Assembly: GCA_964408795.1 (NCBI GenBank)
Contig: CAYPAW010000015.1
Span: 1-28,971 of the forward strand
DNA: 28,971 bases
Direction of reading: 5' to 3'
DNA from: JABMQB01 sp964408795
GTDB lineage: Bacteria > Bacteroidota > Bacteroidia > Bacteroidales > Prolixibacteraceae
The position numbers and the translations under genes are program-made. Of the stretch, positions 1 through 6,809 are shown piece by piece. The notes below the pieces were generated by a model. It searched no databases. It was not told the DNA's origin and saw nothing but the letters and a program-made list of their open reading frames with translations. The number at the start of each line of letters is the position of its first letter. Position 1 is the stretch's first letter.

Positions 1-1
1 C

Positions 2-34
2 GAATAATTCATGAATTATTCCTGTCTCCGACAG
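2..34. repeat. REP-like palindrome plus hairpin, copy 1
   Basis: Bases 2-21 are a perfect 20-bp palindrome centred on ATTCATGAAT. It is followed directly by a short hairpin, CTGTC (22-26), loop TCC, GACAG (30-34). The same arrangement recurs in the same orientation at 3183-3219, so this looks like a dispersed repetitive palindromic element rather than a site belonging to one gene. It lies upstream of kbl. Its function is unknown; it may also act in transcription termination of a gene to the left of the window. Confidence 0.55.
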
Positions 35-90
35 CGACTAAGATTCAGTAAAACTTTCTTCCAACGTTTAACTTCATCTAAGTCGGGGTT

Positions 91-136
91 AACCTGAGCT
101 TTATTCATATTTTAAAATTTATGAATAGCTCAGGTT
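91..136. promoter_or_regulatory. inverted repeat in the kbl leader
   Basis: AACCTGAGCT (91-100) is exactly complementary to AGCTCAGGTT (127-136), and ATTCAT (103-108) pairs with ATGAAT (121-126), leaving a two-base bulge and an AT-rich centre that is itself palindromic. The structure ends 46 bases before the kbl start. It could be an operator, an RNA stem-loop in the leader, or the terminator of an upstream gene. The role is an inference; the symmetry is directly visible. Confidence 0.45.
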
Positions 137-182
137 AGAGTAAGATTGCGTAATTTGCAGGGAAATTCGTAAAACCAATGGT

Positions 183-1370
183 ATGTATGGAAGAATGAAA
201 AATGACCTCCGCGAAACCCTGGAGGAATTAAAACAACAAGGGTTGTATAAGCATGAACGGATAATTACTTCTCCACAAAGTTCCGAAATTGAGGTGTCAA
301 CAGGAGAAAAGGTACTTAATTTCTGTGCCAACAATTATCTGGGCCTGGCGAACCATCCGGACGTGGTAAAAGCAGCACAGGATGCTATGAAAGAGTGGGG
401 ATTTGGCCTCTCTTCGGTACGTTTTATTTGCGGGACGCAGCAAATTCACAGAGAACTGGAAGAAAAAATCTCAGAATTTTTGGGAACGGAGGATTCCCTT
501 CTTTACTGTGCCTGTTTTGATGCCAATGCAGGGGTTTTTGAGCCTCTTCTGGATGAGGAAAGTGCCATTATTTCTGATGCCTTGAATCATGCATCCATCA
601 TTGATGGGGTACGTCTTTGCAAAGCCCAACGGTTCCGGTATATACATTCCGATATGGAGGATCTTGAAAAATGCCTCAGGGATGCGCAGAATGCCAAATA
701 CCGGATAGTGGTTACTGACGGTGTTTTTTCCATGGATGGAGATATCGCCAACCTGCCGGGGATTGTTGATTTGGCAGAGAAATACGATGCCCTGGTCATG
801 GTCGATGATTCCCATGCTACAGGGTATATAGGCCAAACAGGCCGTGGTACAGCAGAACATTACGGATTAATGGGTAAGATCGATTTGATCACCACCACAT
901 TTGGGAAAGCCATGGGGGGCGGAAACGGGGGTTGTACTTCGGGAAGAAAAGAAATAATTGAGTTTCTGAGGCAGCGCTCACGGCCCTATTTATTTTCCAA
1001 TACTCTGGCACCGGCCACGGTGGGGGCAACCCTGAAAGTACTCGAAATGCTTTCATCATCCGATAACCTGCCTGCTAAAACCATGGCCAACGCCACCCGT
1101 TTTCGTGCCGACATGGAGAAAGCCGGTTTTGATTTGGTGAAGGGAAACACAGCCATTGTCCCTGTAATGGTGTATGATGAACCGTTGGCCATTCAATTTG
1201 CCGATGAACTCCTCCAAGAAGGTATCTACGTAATCGGGTTCTGCTACCCGGTGGTTCCCAAAGGAAAAGCCCGCATCAGGGTTCAACTTTCAGCCGCCCA
1301 CACCGACGAGCAGATCGAAAAAGCAGTGAATGCATTTACAAAAGTCGGAAAAGAACTGGGGATCCTCTGA
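183..1370 (+). CDS. kbl: glycine C-acetyltransferase (2-amino-3-ketobutyrate CoA ligase)
   Basis: A PLP-dependent enzyme of the alpha-oxoamine synthase family that cleaves 2-amino-3-ketobutyrate with CoA to glycine and acetyl-CoA, the second step of threonine breakdown through threonine dehydrogenase. The 395 residues match the family length (about 395-400). Typical stretches are NFCANNYLGL near residue 47, SVRFICGTQ near 78, SDALNHASIIDG near 131, the cofactor-binding DDSHATG at 208 and the Schiff-base lysine Lys242 in TTTFGKAMGG. These favour KBL over 8-amino-7-oxononanoate synthase or serine palmitoyltransferase, which share the fold. The MYG start resembles that of relatives; an internal ATG lies 12 bases downstream. 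No threonine dehydrogenase gene is adjacent in the window. It converges on queG with an 18-base gap. Confidence 0.95.
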   Translation: MYGRMKNDLRETLEELKQQGLYKHERIITSPQSSEIEVSTGEKVLNFCANNYLGLANHPDVVKAAQDAMKEWGFGLSSVRFICGTQQIHRELEEKISEFLGTEDSLLYCACFDANAGVFEPLLDEESAIISDALNHASIIDGVRLCKAQRFRYIHSDMEDLEKCLRDAQNAKYRIVVTDGVFSMDGDIANLPGIVDLAEKYDALVMVDDSHATGYIGQTGRGTAEHYGLMGKIDLITTTFGKAMGGGNGGCTSGRKEIIEFLRQRSRPYLFSNTLAPATVGATLKVLEMLSSSDNLPAKTMANATRFRADMEKAGFDLVKGNTAIVPVMVYDEPLAIQFADELLQEGIYVIGFCYPVVPKGKARIRVQLSAAHTDEQIEKAVNAFTKVGKELGIL

Positions 1371-1388
1371 ATAAGATTCTCCTCCCCT

Positions 1389-2333
1389 TCATTCAGCAGA
1401 CGAATCGTTCATGAAAAGCAGGTTTCTTTTCAGCCGGGTAAAGCCGGTTCTTTGTACCGGGGAGTTTCTGAACAGTTCGTCGAACCGGGTACGGGTTAAT
1501 GTATGCCACTCCTCTTTTTTCAGGGATAAAAGCTCCGGGTTGGGTTTAAAAGCAGGCTCCCTGTGGGGTGTTAATTTCCGGTTCCAGGGACATACATCCT
1601 GGCAGATATCGCAGCCGAATACCCGGTTTTCAAATTTTCCTTTCAAGGATGGATCCAGGTTGCCTTTCACCTCGATGGTTTGATAGGAAATGCATTTCCG
1701 GGCATCGACCATCCGACCGGCTGTAATGGCTTTGGTTGGGCAGGCATCGATGCAACGGGTGCAGGTACCGCAGTGGTCAGCAACCACCTCAGGATGGTCA
1801 TAAGGCAGTTCAGCATCCACGATCAGTTCCCCGATAAAAACAAAGCTTCCGTGTTCAACCGTGATCAGATTGCTGTTTTTTCCGATCCATCCCAGTCCGG
1901 CCCTCCGGGCCCAGGCTCTTTCGAGTACCGGTGCCGAATCAACAAAAACCCGCCCGTGACAAGGCGTGATCTCTCTATGTATGAAGGCAAGCAACTTCCT
2001 GAGTTTTTCTTTTAAAACAATGTGATAGTCGGTTCCGTAGGCATATTTCGAGAGAACCGGTGCATTTGCCTGCGATTGCATTTTTTCCGGGTAATAATTA
2101 TGAAGCACAACAAGGATCGTTTTTGCTCCTTTTACGAGAAGTGCCGGATTGAGGCGTTTGTCTTTGTTCCGGACCATGTACCCCATCTCTCCGTGCATCC
2201 CCTGGGCTAACCAGAATTCAAAGTGGATCTGCTCTTCATCCAGCGAAGAAACAGGCAAAAGAGCACATCCGGAAAACCCCAGTTCATAGGCTCTGGTTTT
2301 AATGGTGTGTGCTATATCCTTTCTCTCTGCCAT
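1389..2333 (-). CDS. queG: epoxyqueuosine reductase QueG
   Basis: A cytoplasmic cobalamin- and iron-sulfur-dependent enzyme that reduces epoxyqueuosine to queuosine in the wobble position of tRNA. Two ferredoxin-like clusters are visible: C188-x2-C-x2-C-x3-CP (CGTCTRCIDACP) and C241-x2-C-x3-CPW (CDICQDVCPW). The VDSAPVLERAWA stretch near residue 131 carries the family's catalytic Asp region, followed by GLGWIGKNSNLI. I chose the ATG at 2333 (314 residues); an in-frame ATG at 2390 would add 19 residues that do not resemble the family start and would abut the upstream gene. It is probably co-transcribed with the DUF59 and sufE genes; the shared iron-sulfur theme fits, since QueG carries two 4Fe-4S clusters. 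Confidence 0.93.
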   Translation of the reverse strand: MAERKDIAHTIKTRAYELGFSGCALLPVSSLDEEQIHFEFWLAQGMHGEMGYMVRNKDKRLNPALLVKGAKTILVVLHNYYPEKMQSQANAPVLSKYAYGTDYHIVLKEKLRKLLAFIHREITPCHGRVFVDSAPVLERAWARRAGLGWIGKNSNLITVEHGSFVFIGELIVDAELPYDHPEVVADHCGTCTRCIDACPTKAITAGRMVDARKCISYQTIEVKGNLDPSLKGKFENRVFGCDICQDVCPWNRKLTPHREPAFKPNPELLSLKKEEWHTLTRTRFDELFRNSPVQRTGFTRLKRNLLFMNDSSAE

Positions 2334-2392
2334 GGTGGAAAAGCAAAGATAAGAAAGTTCCGCTTTTGGATTATGGACTGGTACGCACAATA

Positions 2393-2695
2393 TTAAAAGA
2401 ATCCTAATTCCATTCGGGCTTCTTCACTCATCATCGATTTGTCCCAGGGGGGATCAAAAGTCAGGTCTACCGTTACCTCTTTTACGCCCTCAATTTTAGC
2501 TGCCCGGGCAACTTCATTGACCAGGATATCAGCCACCGGACAGCCCGGAGCCGTAAGCGTCATAACAATACGGGCATGGTCCTTTTCATCAATGTGTACA
2601 TTGTAGATCAGGCCCAGATCATATATATTGACCGGGATTTCCGGGTCATAAACCTTCTTCAGATTCTGAATGATCCGATCTGTTCGTTTATCCAT
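2393..2695 (-). CDS. DUF59/MIP18-family iron-sulfur assembly protein (SufT-like)
   Basis: A 100-residue protein of the MIP18/DUF59 family, which in bacteria includes SufT and PaaD-like factors that help mature iron-sulfur proteins. Recognisable parts are DPEIPVNIYDLGLIY (17-31), TLTAPGCPVAD with the conserved Cys52, and the C-terminal FDPPWDKSMMSEEAR. It lies 3 bases after sufE and just ahead of queG, so it forms an iron-sulfur operon with its neighbours. The main SUF scaffold and desulfurase genes (sufBCDS) are not in the window. The exact client proteins cannot be told from the sequence. Confidence 0.9.
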   Translation of the reverse strand: MDKRTDRIIQNLKKVYDPEIPVNIYDLGLIYNVHIDEKDHARIVMTLTAPGCPVADILVNEVARAAKIEGVKEVTVDLTFDPPWDKSMMSEEARMELGFF

Positions 2696-2698
2696 CTT

Positions 2699-3130
2699 CT
2701 ATCCTTCCTTTTTCGAGATCTTGCTATAAGCAACAGCGTACAACCTGATTTGTTTGATCATTGCCACCAAACCGTTTGAACGAGTTGGTGACAGGTGCTG
2801 AGTAAGCCCGATCTCATCGATGAAAAACAGTTCGTTCTCCAACAGTTCCTGAGGAGTACGTCCTGAAACAACCCGGAGCAACAAGGCAACCAATCCCTTG
2901 AAAATAACGGCATCACTCTCCCCCCGGAAATATAGTTTTCCCTCCTTGAATTCGGATACCAGCCATACCCTCGATTGGCATCCTTTGATCAGGTGTTTTT
3001 CTGTTTTTTCATGAGGATGGATGCTTTTCAGTTCATTTCCCAGTTCAATCAGATACTGGTATTTATCCATCCAGTCTTCAAAAACCGAAAACTCCTCAAT
3101 GATTTCCTGTTGTATCGCTTTTAGGGTCAT
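2699..3130 (-). CDS. sufE: SufE family cysteine desulfurase activator
   Basis: A 143-residue cytoplasmic protein that accepts persulfide sulfur from the desulfurase SufS and passes it to the Suf scaffold. The hallmark GCQSRVW loop carries the sulfur-accepting Cys51; FRGESDAVIFKGLVALLL and the later LTQHLSPTRSNG are also typical of SufE. It is the first gene of a minus-strand group sufE, DUF59, queG. The SufE and DUF59 genes are only 3 bases apart. No perfect promoter is visible upstream; AACCTTTG, one base away from each of the two TA positions of the Bacteroidetes -7 box, lies near 3152. Not part of a complete suf operon here. Confidence 0.93.
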   Translation of the reverse strand: MTLKAIQQEIIEEFSVFEDWMDKYQYLIELGNELKSIHPHEKTEKHLIKGCQSRVWLVSEFKEGKLYFRGESDAVIFKGLVALLLRVVSGRTPQELLENELFFIDEIGLTQHLSPTRSNGLVAMIKQIRLYAVAYSKISKKEG

Positions 3131-3182
3131 CTTTTGATCTTTAAATCCCCTGCAAAGGTTGTATTTTTTTGCTTTCAGACAA

Positions 3183-3219
3183 GGATATTCATGAATATTC
3201 CTGTTCCTCTGGAAACAGG
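3183..3219. repeat. REP-like palindrome plus hairpin, copy 2
   Basis: Bases 3183-3200 form a palindrome centred on ATTCATGAAT with one mismatched pair, followed at once by a hairpin, CCTGTTCC (3200-3207) against GGAAACAGG (3211-3219). The same layout and orientation as at 2-34. It sits in the long gap between the divergently transcribed sufE and AraC-type genes. The two copies bracket the kbl-queG-suf block. Confidence 0.55.
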
Positions 3220-3312
3220 GAAAGAAATCTTATGCGATGCATCCTTCTTTGTATTTGTTACGTAAACAAAATGAAACGGGTATGATATTTTTAACACGCA
3301 AAGCGTATGATT

Positions 3313-3334
3313 CATCCCGATAGCTATCGGGATG
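3313..3334. repeat. perfect 22-bp GC-rich palindrome (CCCGATAG type), copy 1
   Basis: CATCCCGATAG is followed directly by its exact reverse complement. A related palindrome with the CCCGAT/ATCGGG core occurs at 6748-6777. Both lie about 30-50 bases upstream of a copy of the 140-bp repeat, so palindrome and repeat may form one composite element. Palindromes with this core are, as far as I recall, widespread between genes in Bacteroidota; the function is unknown. Confidence 0.6.
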
Positions 3335-3380
3335 CGCGTTACATATGATCCCTTTGAAAATAAACAATTATAATCGTATG

Positions 3381-3520
3381 AAACGAACATGAACTTTTTT
3401 AATCAGAAGTTCGCCAAAGGCAATGATTAAAAGAAGTTCATGTGAGAGCGAAGCAGTTCCATACGTTCTCAATTTTAGGATTAAGTTATGGGACGAATTA
3501 TAAATTTTAAACGTATGAAA
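3381..3520 (+). repeat. 140-bp dispersed intergenic repeat, copy A
   Basis: Aligns without gaps to 6810-6949 with 9 differences in 140 bases. It holds an 18-bp stem-loop (CATGAAC plus T-run, 3388-3405, against 3424-3442; 18-base loop containing GTTCGCCAAAGGCAA) and a second inverted repeat CATACGTT (3460-3467)/AACGTATG (3510-3517). The copy is flanked by direct repeats CGTATGAAA at 3375-3383 and 3512-3520. It lies between sufE and the AraC-type gene, in the same direction as the latter. It could be a MITE-like element, a structured RNA, or a regulatory leader; strand is given relative to the downstream gene only. Confidence 0.8.
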
Positions 3521-3643
3521 ACGGGTAAATCAAATAAATCCTTTTATCTTTCATCAGGTGGTTTATAAGGAGTAAATGGTTGATTCAGGTATCAACCGGA
3601 TGATATGCCGTTGGGGGATAAAAATAGAAATGGAATCCGGTTT

Positions 3644-3674
3644 TTTGGCTTCTGCAAAAAAAGAGTTATACTTG
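3644..3674 (+). promoter_or_regulatory. Bacteroidetes-type promoter of the AraC-family gene
   Basis: TTTG (3644-3647) and TATACTTG (3667-3674) are separated by exactly 19 bases, close to the Bacteroidetes consensus TTTG-N19-TAnnTTTG with one mismatch in the -7 box. It predicts a transcript start near 3680 and a short leader, so the 140-bp repeat upstream would lie outside this transcript. Confidence 0.6.
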
Positions 3675-3702
3675 TTCTTACGACGTTGTTATTGATTGAA
3701 AC

Positions 3703-4566
3703 ATGAATCCAGGCACGAATATTATACAACGTATCATCCTTCCATCCAAGGATTTATCACAACTTGTTAAGCATTATTTATTTTTGAAAAGCCCTTCTAA
3801 AAAAGAGCCTTTTTCCGACAAATTTATCCCCGATGGATATATGGCCATTGTCATTCATTTCACGGGGAAGTTTTATGCTTTTATCGATGACAAATACAGA
3901 CAATTGCCCAGGACCTTTATGGTTCCTCCTCTATGCTATTCCCTGACAATCAAAGTGGAGCCCCCAGGTGAATCCATGATTGTTATTCTAAAAACAACCG
4001 TATTTTCCCGGCTTTTCAACGTGGATCTTGTAACCCTTCGCCGCACACTTTATAAACCGGCTACGGAGATTGTCAGTGAACGGGTCTGGGAAGCCCTGAA
4101 TGCTGTAGCCTCAGACGACGAAAAGGTCAGTATCTTCGAATCGTACCTAAAGAATCAAGCAGACATTTCATCCTATGTGCCGGATAAAATTGATCTGCTC
4201 TTCGAAAAAATCCATGAAAGCCGTGGGGAACGAATGATGCTTCAAAATCTTGTCAAAGAAATAGGCATTCATCCCCGGACCTTCAGGCGGCAGTTTCTGC
4301 TTCGCACCGGGATGAATGCCCAAACCTTATCCCATGTGGTACGTTTCAATTATTTATGGACGCTTTTTTTGAAGACGAGGATTTCCGATTATCAATCGAT
4401 GGTGTTCCAGGGGAGTTACTTCGATCAAGCCCATATGATCAGGGATTTTAAACGCTTTGTTGGCGAGTCCCCCAGGAAATTTTTTGGCCGGGATCAGGAT
4501 ATTATGCGGTTCATATCCGGGAAACAGGAAGATGAAGGCTTCCATGGATCGGATGATTCGGAATAA
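3703..4566 (+). CDS. AraC-family transcriptional regulator
   Basis: A 287-residue regulator with an N-terminal ligand/sensor half of the kind annotated DUF6597 (about residues 8-110, IPDGYMAIVIHF...FMVPPLCY) and a C-terminal AraC/XylS double helix-turn-helix (about 180-275). The second helix-turn-helix shows the classical FDQAHMIRDFKRFVGESPRKF-type signature (near 246-266), and LVKEIGIHPRTFRRQF marks the first. It is expected to bind DNA in the cytoplasm; the effector is unknown. A good promoter lies at 3644-3674. It is followed after 103 bases by an envelope OmpA-family gene in the same direction, which is a plausible but unproven target. The C-terminal tail is acidic and probably disordered. 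Confidence 0.88.
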   Translation: MNPGTNIIQRIILPSKDLSQLVKHYLFLKSPSKKEPFSDKFIPDGYMAIVIHFTGKFYAFIDDKYRQLPRTFMVPPLCYSLTIKVEPPGESMIVILKTTVFSRLFNVDLVTLRRTLYKPATEIVSERVWEALNAVASDDEKVSIFESYLKNQADISSYVPDKIDLLFEKIHESRGERMMLQNLVKEIGIHPRTFRRQFLLRTGMNAQTLSHVVRFNYLWTLFLKTRISDYQSMVFQGSYFDQAHMIRDFKRFVGESPRKFFGRDQDIMRFISGKQEDEGFHGSDDSE

Positions 4567-4669
4567 ATCCTTGTTTTTACCTGCCGGATTCCTGTTTTTG
4601 TGTCCGTTTTATACAATTTTTTGATCTCCCAAATTATTACATTTACATCAAAATAAATTAAACTGTCCT

Positions 4670-5866
4670 ATGATGAAAAGTTACCTGCACCGATGGATTG
4701 GCGGTTTGCTGATCATGTCTTCCCTGGCATTTTTCCCGGCTTATGGTTTCCGGGAAATGGGAAAAAACAAAATTCCTGAAAAAATGAACCGAGCAGAAGA
4801 GGTTTTTAAAGAAGAAAACAGGGAGAATCCTCCTGAGAAAGCATTCCTCATTGCGACTCCTCAGGTACAAATTCAAACCCGGTCAAAATTTGATTTTATT
4901 CCAGGGGAGAAAATTATTTTTTACGACGATTTTTCCCAGGATCCGGTAGGCGAATTTCCGGCCAAATGGAATACAAACAACAGTGGCGAAGTGGTAACCC
5001 TGGAAGGAATTCCGGGCAAATGGTTTAAATTACCGGGCGAGGGGGGGGATTATTATCCCGAATTGAACCTTACGTTTCCGGAAAATATTACCATTGAGTT
5101 TGATCTGATTTTTACGGAAGAAACGGAGCTTCTGGTTTCGTTCTACAGTCAGGAAGTTTTTGAGTTGGCAGGGGGTTACGTTCCCGGAGAAGCAGGGGTT
5201 GAGGTTTTTATAGCCTGTGGTTCTGAGCACCGGTTTTCAAATTATATTGCCGATGAAAGCCGGCAGGGTATGGAAATCGATTCCGAGAGCAACAAAGCTC
5301 CTCTTGCCATTGGCCAGCAAGCCCATATTTCTGTATGGATTCAGAAAACCCGCTTCCGAATGTATATCGATGACCAAAAGATTTTTGATATGCCAAAAGG
5401 AGTGTTTGACGGATACGGTTACAACCACATACGATTGAATTCAATGTATGCCATAACGGATGTTCTCATTGGATCAATGCGCATCGCAGTGGGCGCTCAG
5501 GATACCAGAAATCAGCTGATCACCGAAGGCAAGTTGGTTACCCGGGGGATTCTCTTCGACAGTGATTCCGATCAAATTAAATCCGAATCGTATGCCTGCA
5601 TAAAAGAGATTGCTACCGTTCTGCAAGAGAATCCTGAGGTTTCGGTTACCATTGTTGGGCATACCGACAGCGATGGTGACGAAGCACACAATCTCGACCT
5701 TTCAAAACGAAGGGCTCTGGCTGTGAAAAATTACCTGGTTCATGAATTCTCCATCGAAGCCTCGCGCATGCAAACCGATGGCAAAGGGGAAATCCAACCC
5801 GTCGAAAGCAATGCTACACCCGAAGGAAAAGCCTCCAACCGAAGGGTGGAGTTTATCAAATCATGA
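4670..5866 (+). CDS. OmpA-family protein with lectin-like N-terminal domain
   Basis: A 398-residue exported protein. Residues 1-27 are a signal peptide (basic start, hydrophobic core, FFPAYG end). A charged linker follows, then a beta-rich region (about 82-275, starting FYDDFSQDPVGEFPAKW) like concanavalin/LamG folds. Residues 290-398 form an OmpA C-terminal peptidoglycan-binding domain: ILFDSDSDQIKSES, IVGHTDSDGDEAHN, LSKRRALAVKNYL and GKASNRRVEF. It probably links an extracytoplasmic binding domain to the cell wall. There is no lipobox, so it is probably soluble in the periplasm or anchored otherwise. ATG codons at 4670 and 4673 are both possible starts. The ligand of the lectin-like region is unknown. 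Confidence 0.85.
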   Translation: MMKSYLHRWIGGLLIMSSLAFFPAYGFREMGKNKIPEKMNRAEEVFKEENRENPPEKAFLIATPQVQIQTRSKFDFIPGEKIIFYDDFSQDPVGEFPAKWNTNNSGEVVTLEGIPGKWFKLPGEGGDYYPELNLTFPENITIEFDLIFTEETELLVSFYSQEVFELAGGYVPGEAGVEVFIACGSEHRFSNYIADESRQGMEIDSESNKAPLAIGQQAHISVWIQKTRFRMYIDDQKIFDMPKGVFDGYGYNHIRLNSMYAITDVLIGSMRIAVGAQDTRNQLITEGKLVTRGILFDSDSDQIKSESYACIKEIATVLQENPEVSVTIVGHTDSDGDEAHNLDLSKRRALAVKNYLVHEFSIEASRMQTDGKGEIQPVESNATPEGKASNRRVEFIKS

Positions 5867-5992
5867 AGCCGTGGAACAATAAAACAAGATCAATCCCGGG
5901 AACATGAAACATGAAATGTTGCTGATAACCGCTTGTTCTCTTACGCTGACTGCTATCGAATCGTAACGCAACTTTTTTTTTGGATCACGCCA

Positions 5993-6733
5993 ATGCCGAT
6001 TGTTTTGTTACTGAACATATTGCTTTCCTTATTTCTCCTGAAAAGAGGAGACCCGGAAGCTTCCACGATTAATTATCAGTCTGAGTTTGGGACCAACTGG
6101 CTGAAAGCAGAGCTTCTCTTAGAAAAGAACGAGGAATTTCTCATAGCACGTTCCGAGAATTCCGGGATTCCTTACAGAGAGGTGGTTTCCATTGTTTTTC
6201 CTGAACTGATCCGGTATTCAGCGCTCCGCAACCAAATTGAGATAACCTTGCTGAAAACCTTGTATGTTTATAAAGGACCAGCCTATGCCGACTTTTCGGT
6301 TGGTGTTTTTCAAATGAAACCTTCGTTTGCTGAAAAAGTCAGAGAAGAAGTGAACGCTTCAGGCGACAGGAGCCTTATGGCGTTTTTCCCCGGGGAGGAA
6401 TTCTTGCCCGGAGAACCCGATTCCAGAAGAAGGCTGATCTCGGAGTTGGAAACCCCTTGCAGTCAGTTTCGTTACCTGCTTGCGTTCTATATACTGTGCG
6501 AGAAAAAATTCAACCTGACTGAAACCGTGGAGATTCCTGATAAAATAAGGCTTTATGCAGCTGCCTATAATTGCGGGTTTTTCAACTCGGAAGAATATAT
6601 CAGAGCTAAAATGGATGAAAAATCCTTTACGCTAGCTCTAACCAAAAGGGGACCTTTTTATTCATATTCGGATATTGCTGCTTTTTATTATGAAACGAGC
6701 ACGGTTAATATTTACACTCAAGGCTATGATTAA
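5993..6733 (+). CDS. putative lysozyme/transglycosylase-like envelope protein
   Basis: Not recognised as a named family, but it resembles a divergent lysozyme-type (SLT) domain. From an ATG start at 5993 it has 246 residues: a hydrophobic N-terminal segment (1-17) that is a membrane anchor or signal; Glu71 in VFPELIRYS at the position of the catalytic Glu; FSVGVFQMKPSFA (101-113) where transglycosylases have a GLMQxxPxTA stretch; and AAAYNCGFF (189-197) in place of the usual AAYNAGP. If active it would cut peptidoglycan. The frame is open back to a TTG at 5933, which would add 20 residues; I prefer the ATG because it puts the hydrophobic stretch at the N-terminus. It follows the OmpA gene by 126 bases and precedes repeat copy B. 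Confidence 0.65.
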   Translation: MPIVLLLNILLSLFLLKRGDPEASTINYQSEFGTNWLKAELLLEKNEEFLIARSENSGIPYREVVSIVFPELIRYSALRNQIEITLLKTLYVYKGPAYADFSVGVFQMKPSFAEKVREEVNASGDRSLMAFFPGEEFLPGEPDSRRRLISELETPCSQFRYLLAFYILCEKKFNLTETVEIPDKIRLYAAAYNCGFFNSEEYIRAKMDEKSFTLALTKRGPFYSYSDIAAFYYETSTVNIYTQGYD

Positions 6734-6747
6734 AGCTATGCGAGTTC

Positions 6748-6777
6748 TCCCGATCCCGATGGCTATCGGGATCGGGA
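6748..6777. repeat. CCCGAT-type palindrome, copy 2
   Basis: TCCCGATCCCGAT (6748-6760) pairs with ATCGGGATCGGGA (6765-6777) over 13 bp with a 4-base centre. It begins 15 bases after the stop of the transglycosylase-like gene and ends 32 bases before repeat copy B, mirroring the arrangement at 3313-3334. There is no T-tract after it, so it does not look like a standard intrinsic terminator, though a termination role cannot be excluded. Confidence 0.6.
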
Positions 6778-6809
6778 ATACCGTATAAATTTAACACTTT
6801 GATCCTAGG

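Noticed and set aside
3175..3390. 71-codon minus-strand frame through the repeat region
   Set aside because: Runs across palindromes and the start of the 140-bp repeat; no RBS, no recognisable protein features.
4624..4645. Promoter for the OmpA-family gene (TTTG 4620-4623, TACATTTA 4638-4645)
   Set aside because: The spacer is only 14 bases instead of about 19 and the -7 box has a mismatch, so it is not listed as a feature.
5904..5966. Short frame beginning MKHEMLLITACSLT before the transglycosylase-like gene, possible displaced signal peptide
   Set aside because: It ends at a stop after 20 codons in another frame; the downstream gene has its own hydrophobic N-terminus, so a frameshifted gene start is not needed.
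6748..6777. Intrinsic terminator for the transglycosylase-like gene
   Set aside because: The stem is strong but no T-tract follows on the plus strand, and the same palindrome type is found at 3313-3334 away from any plus-strand gene end.
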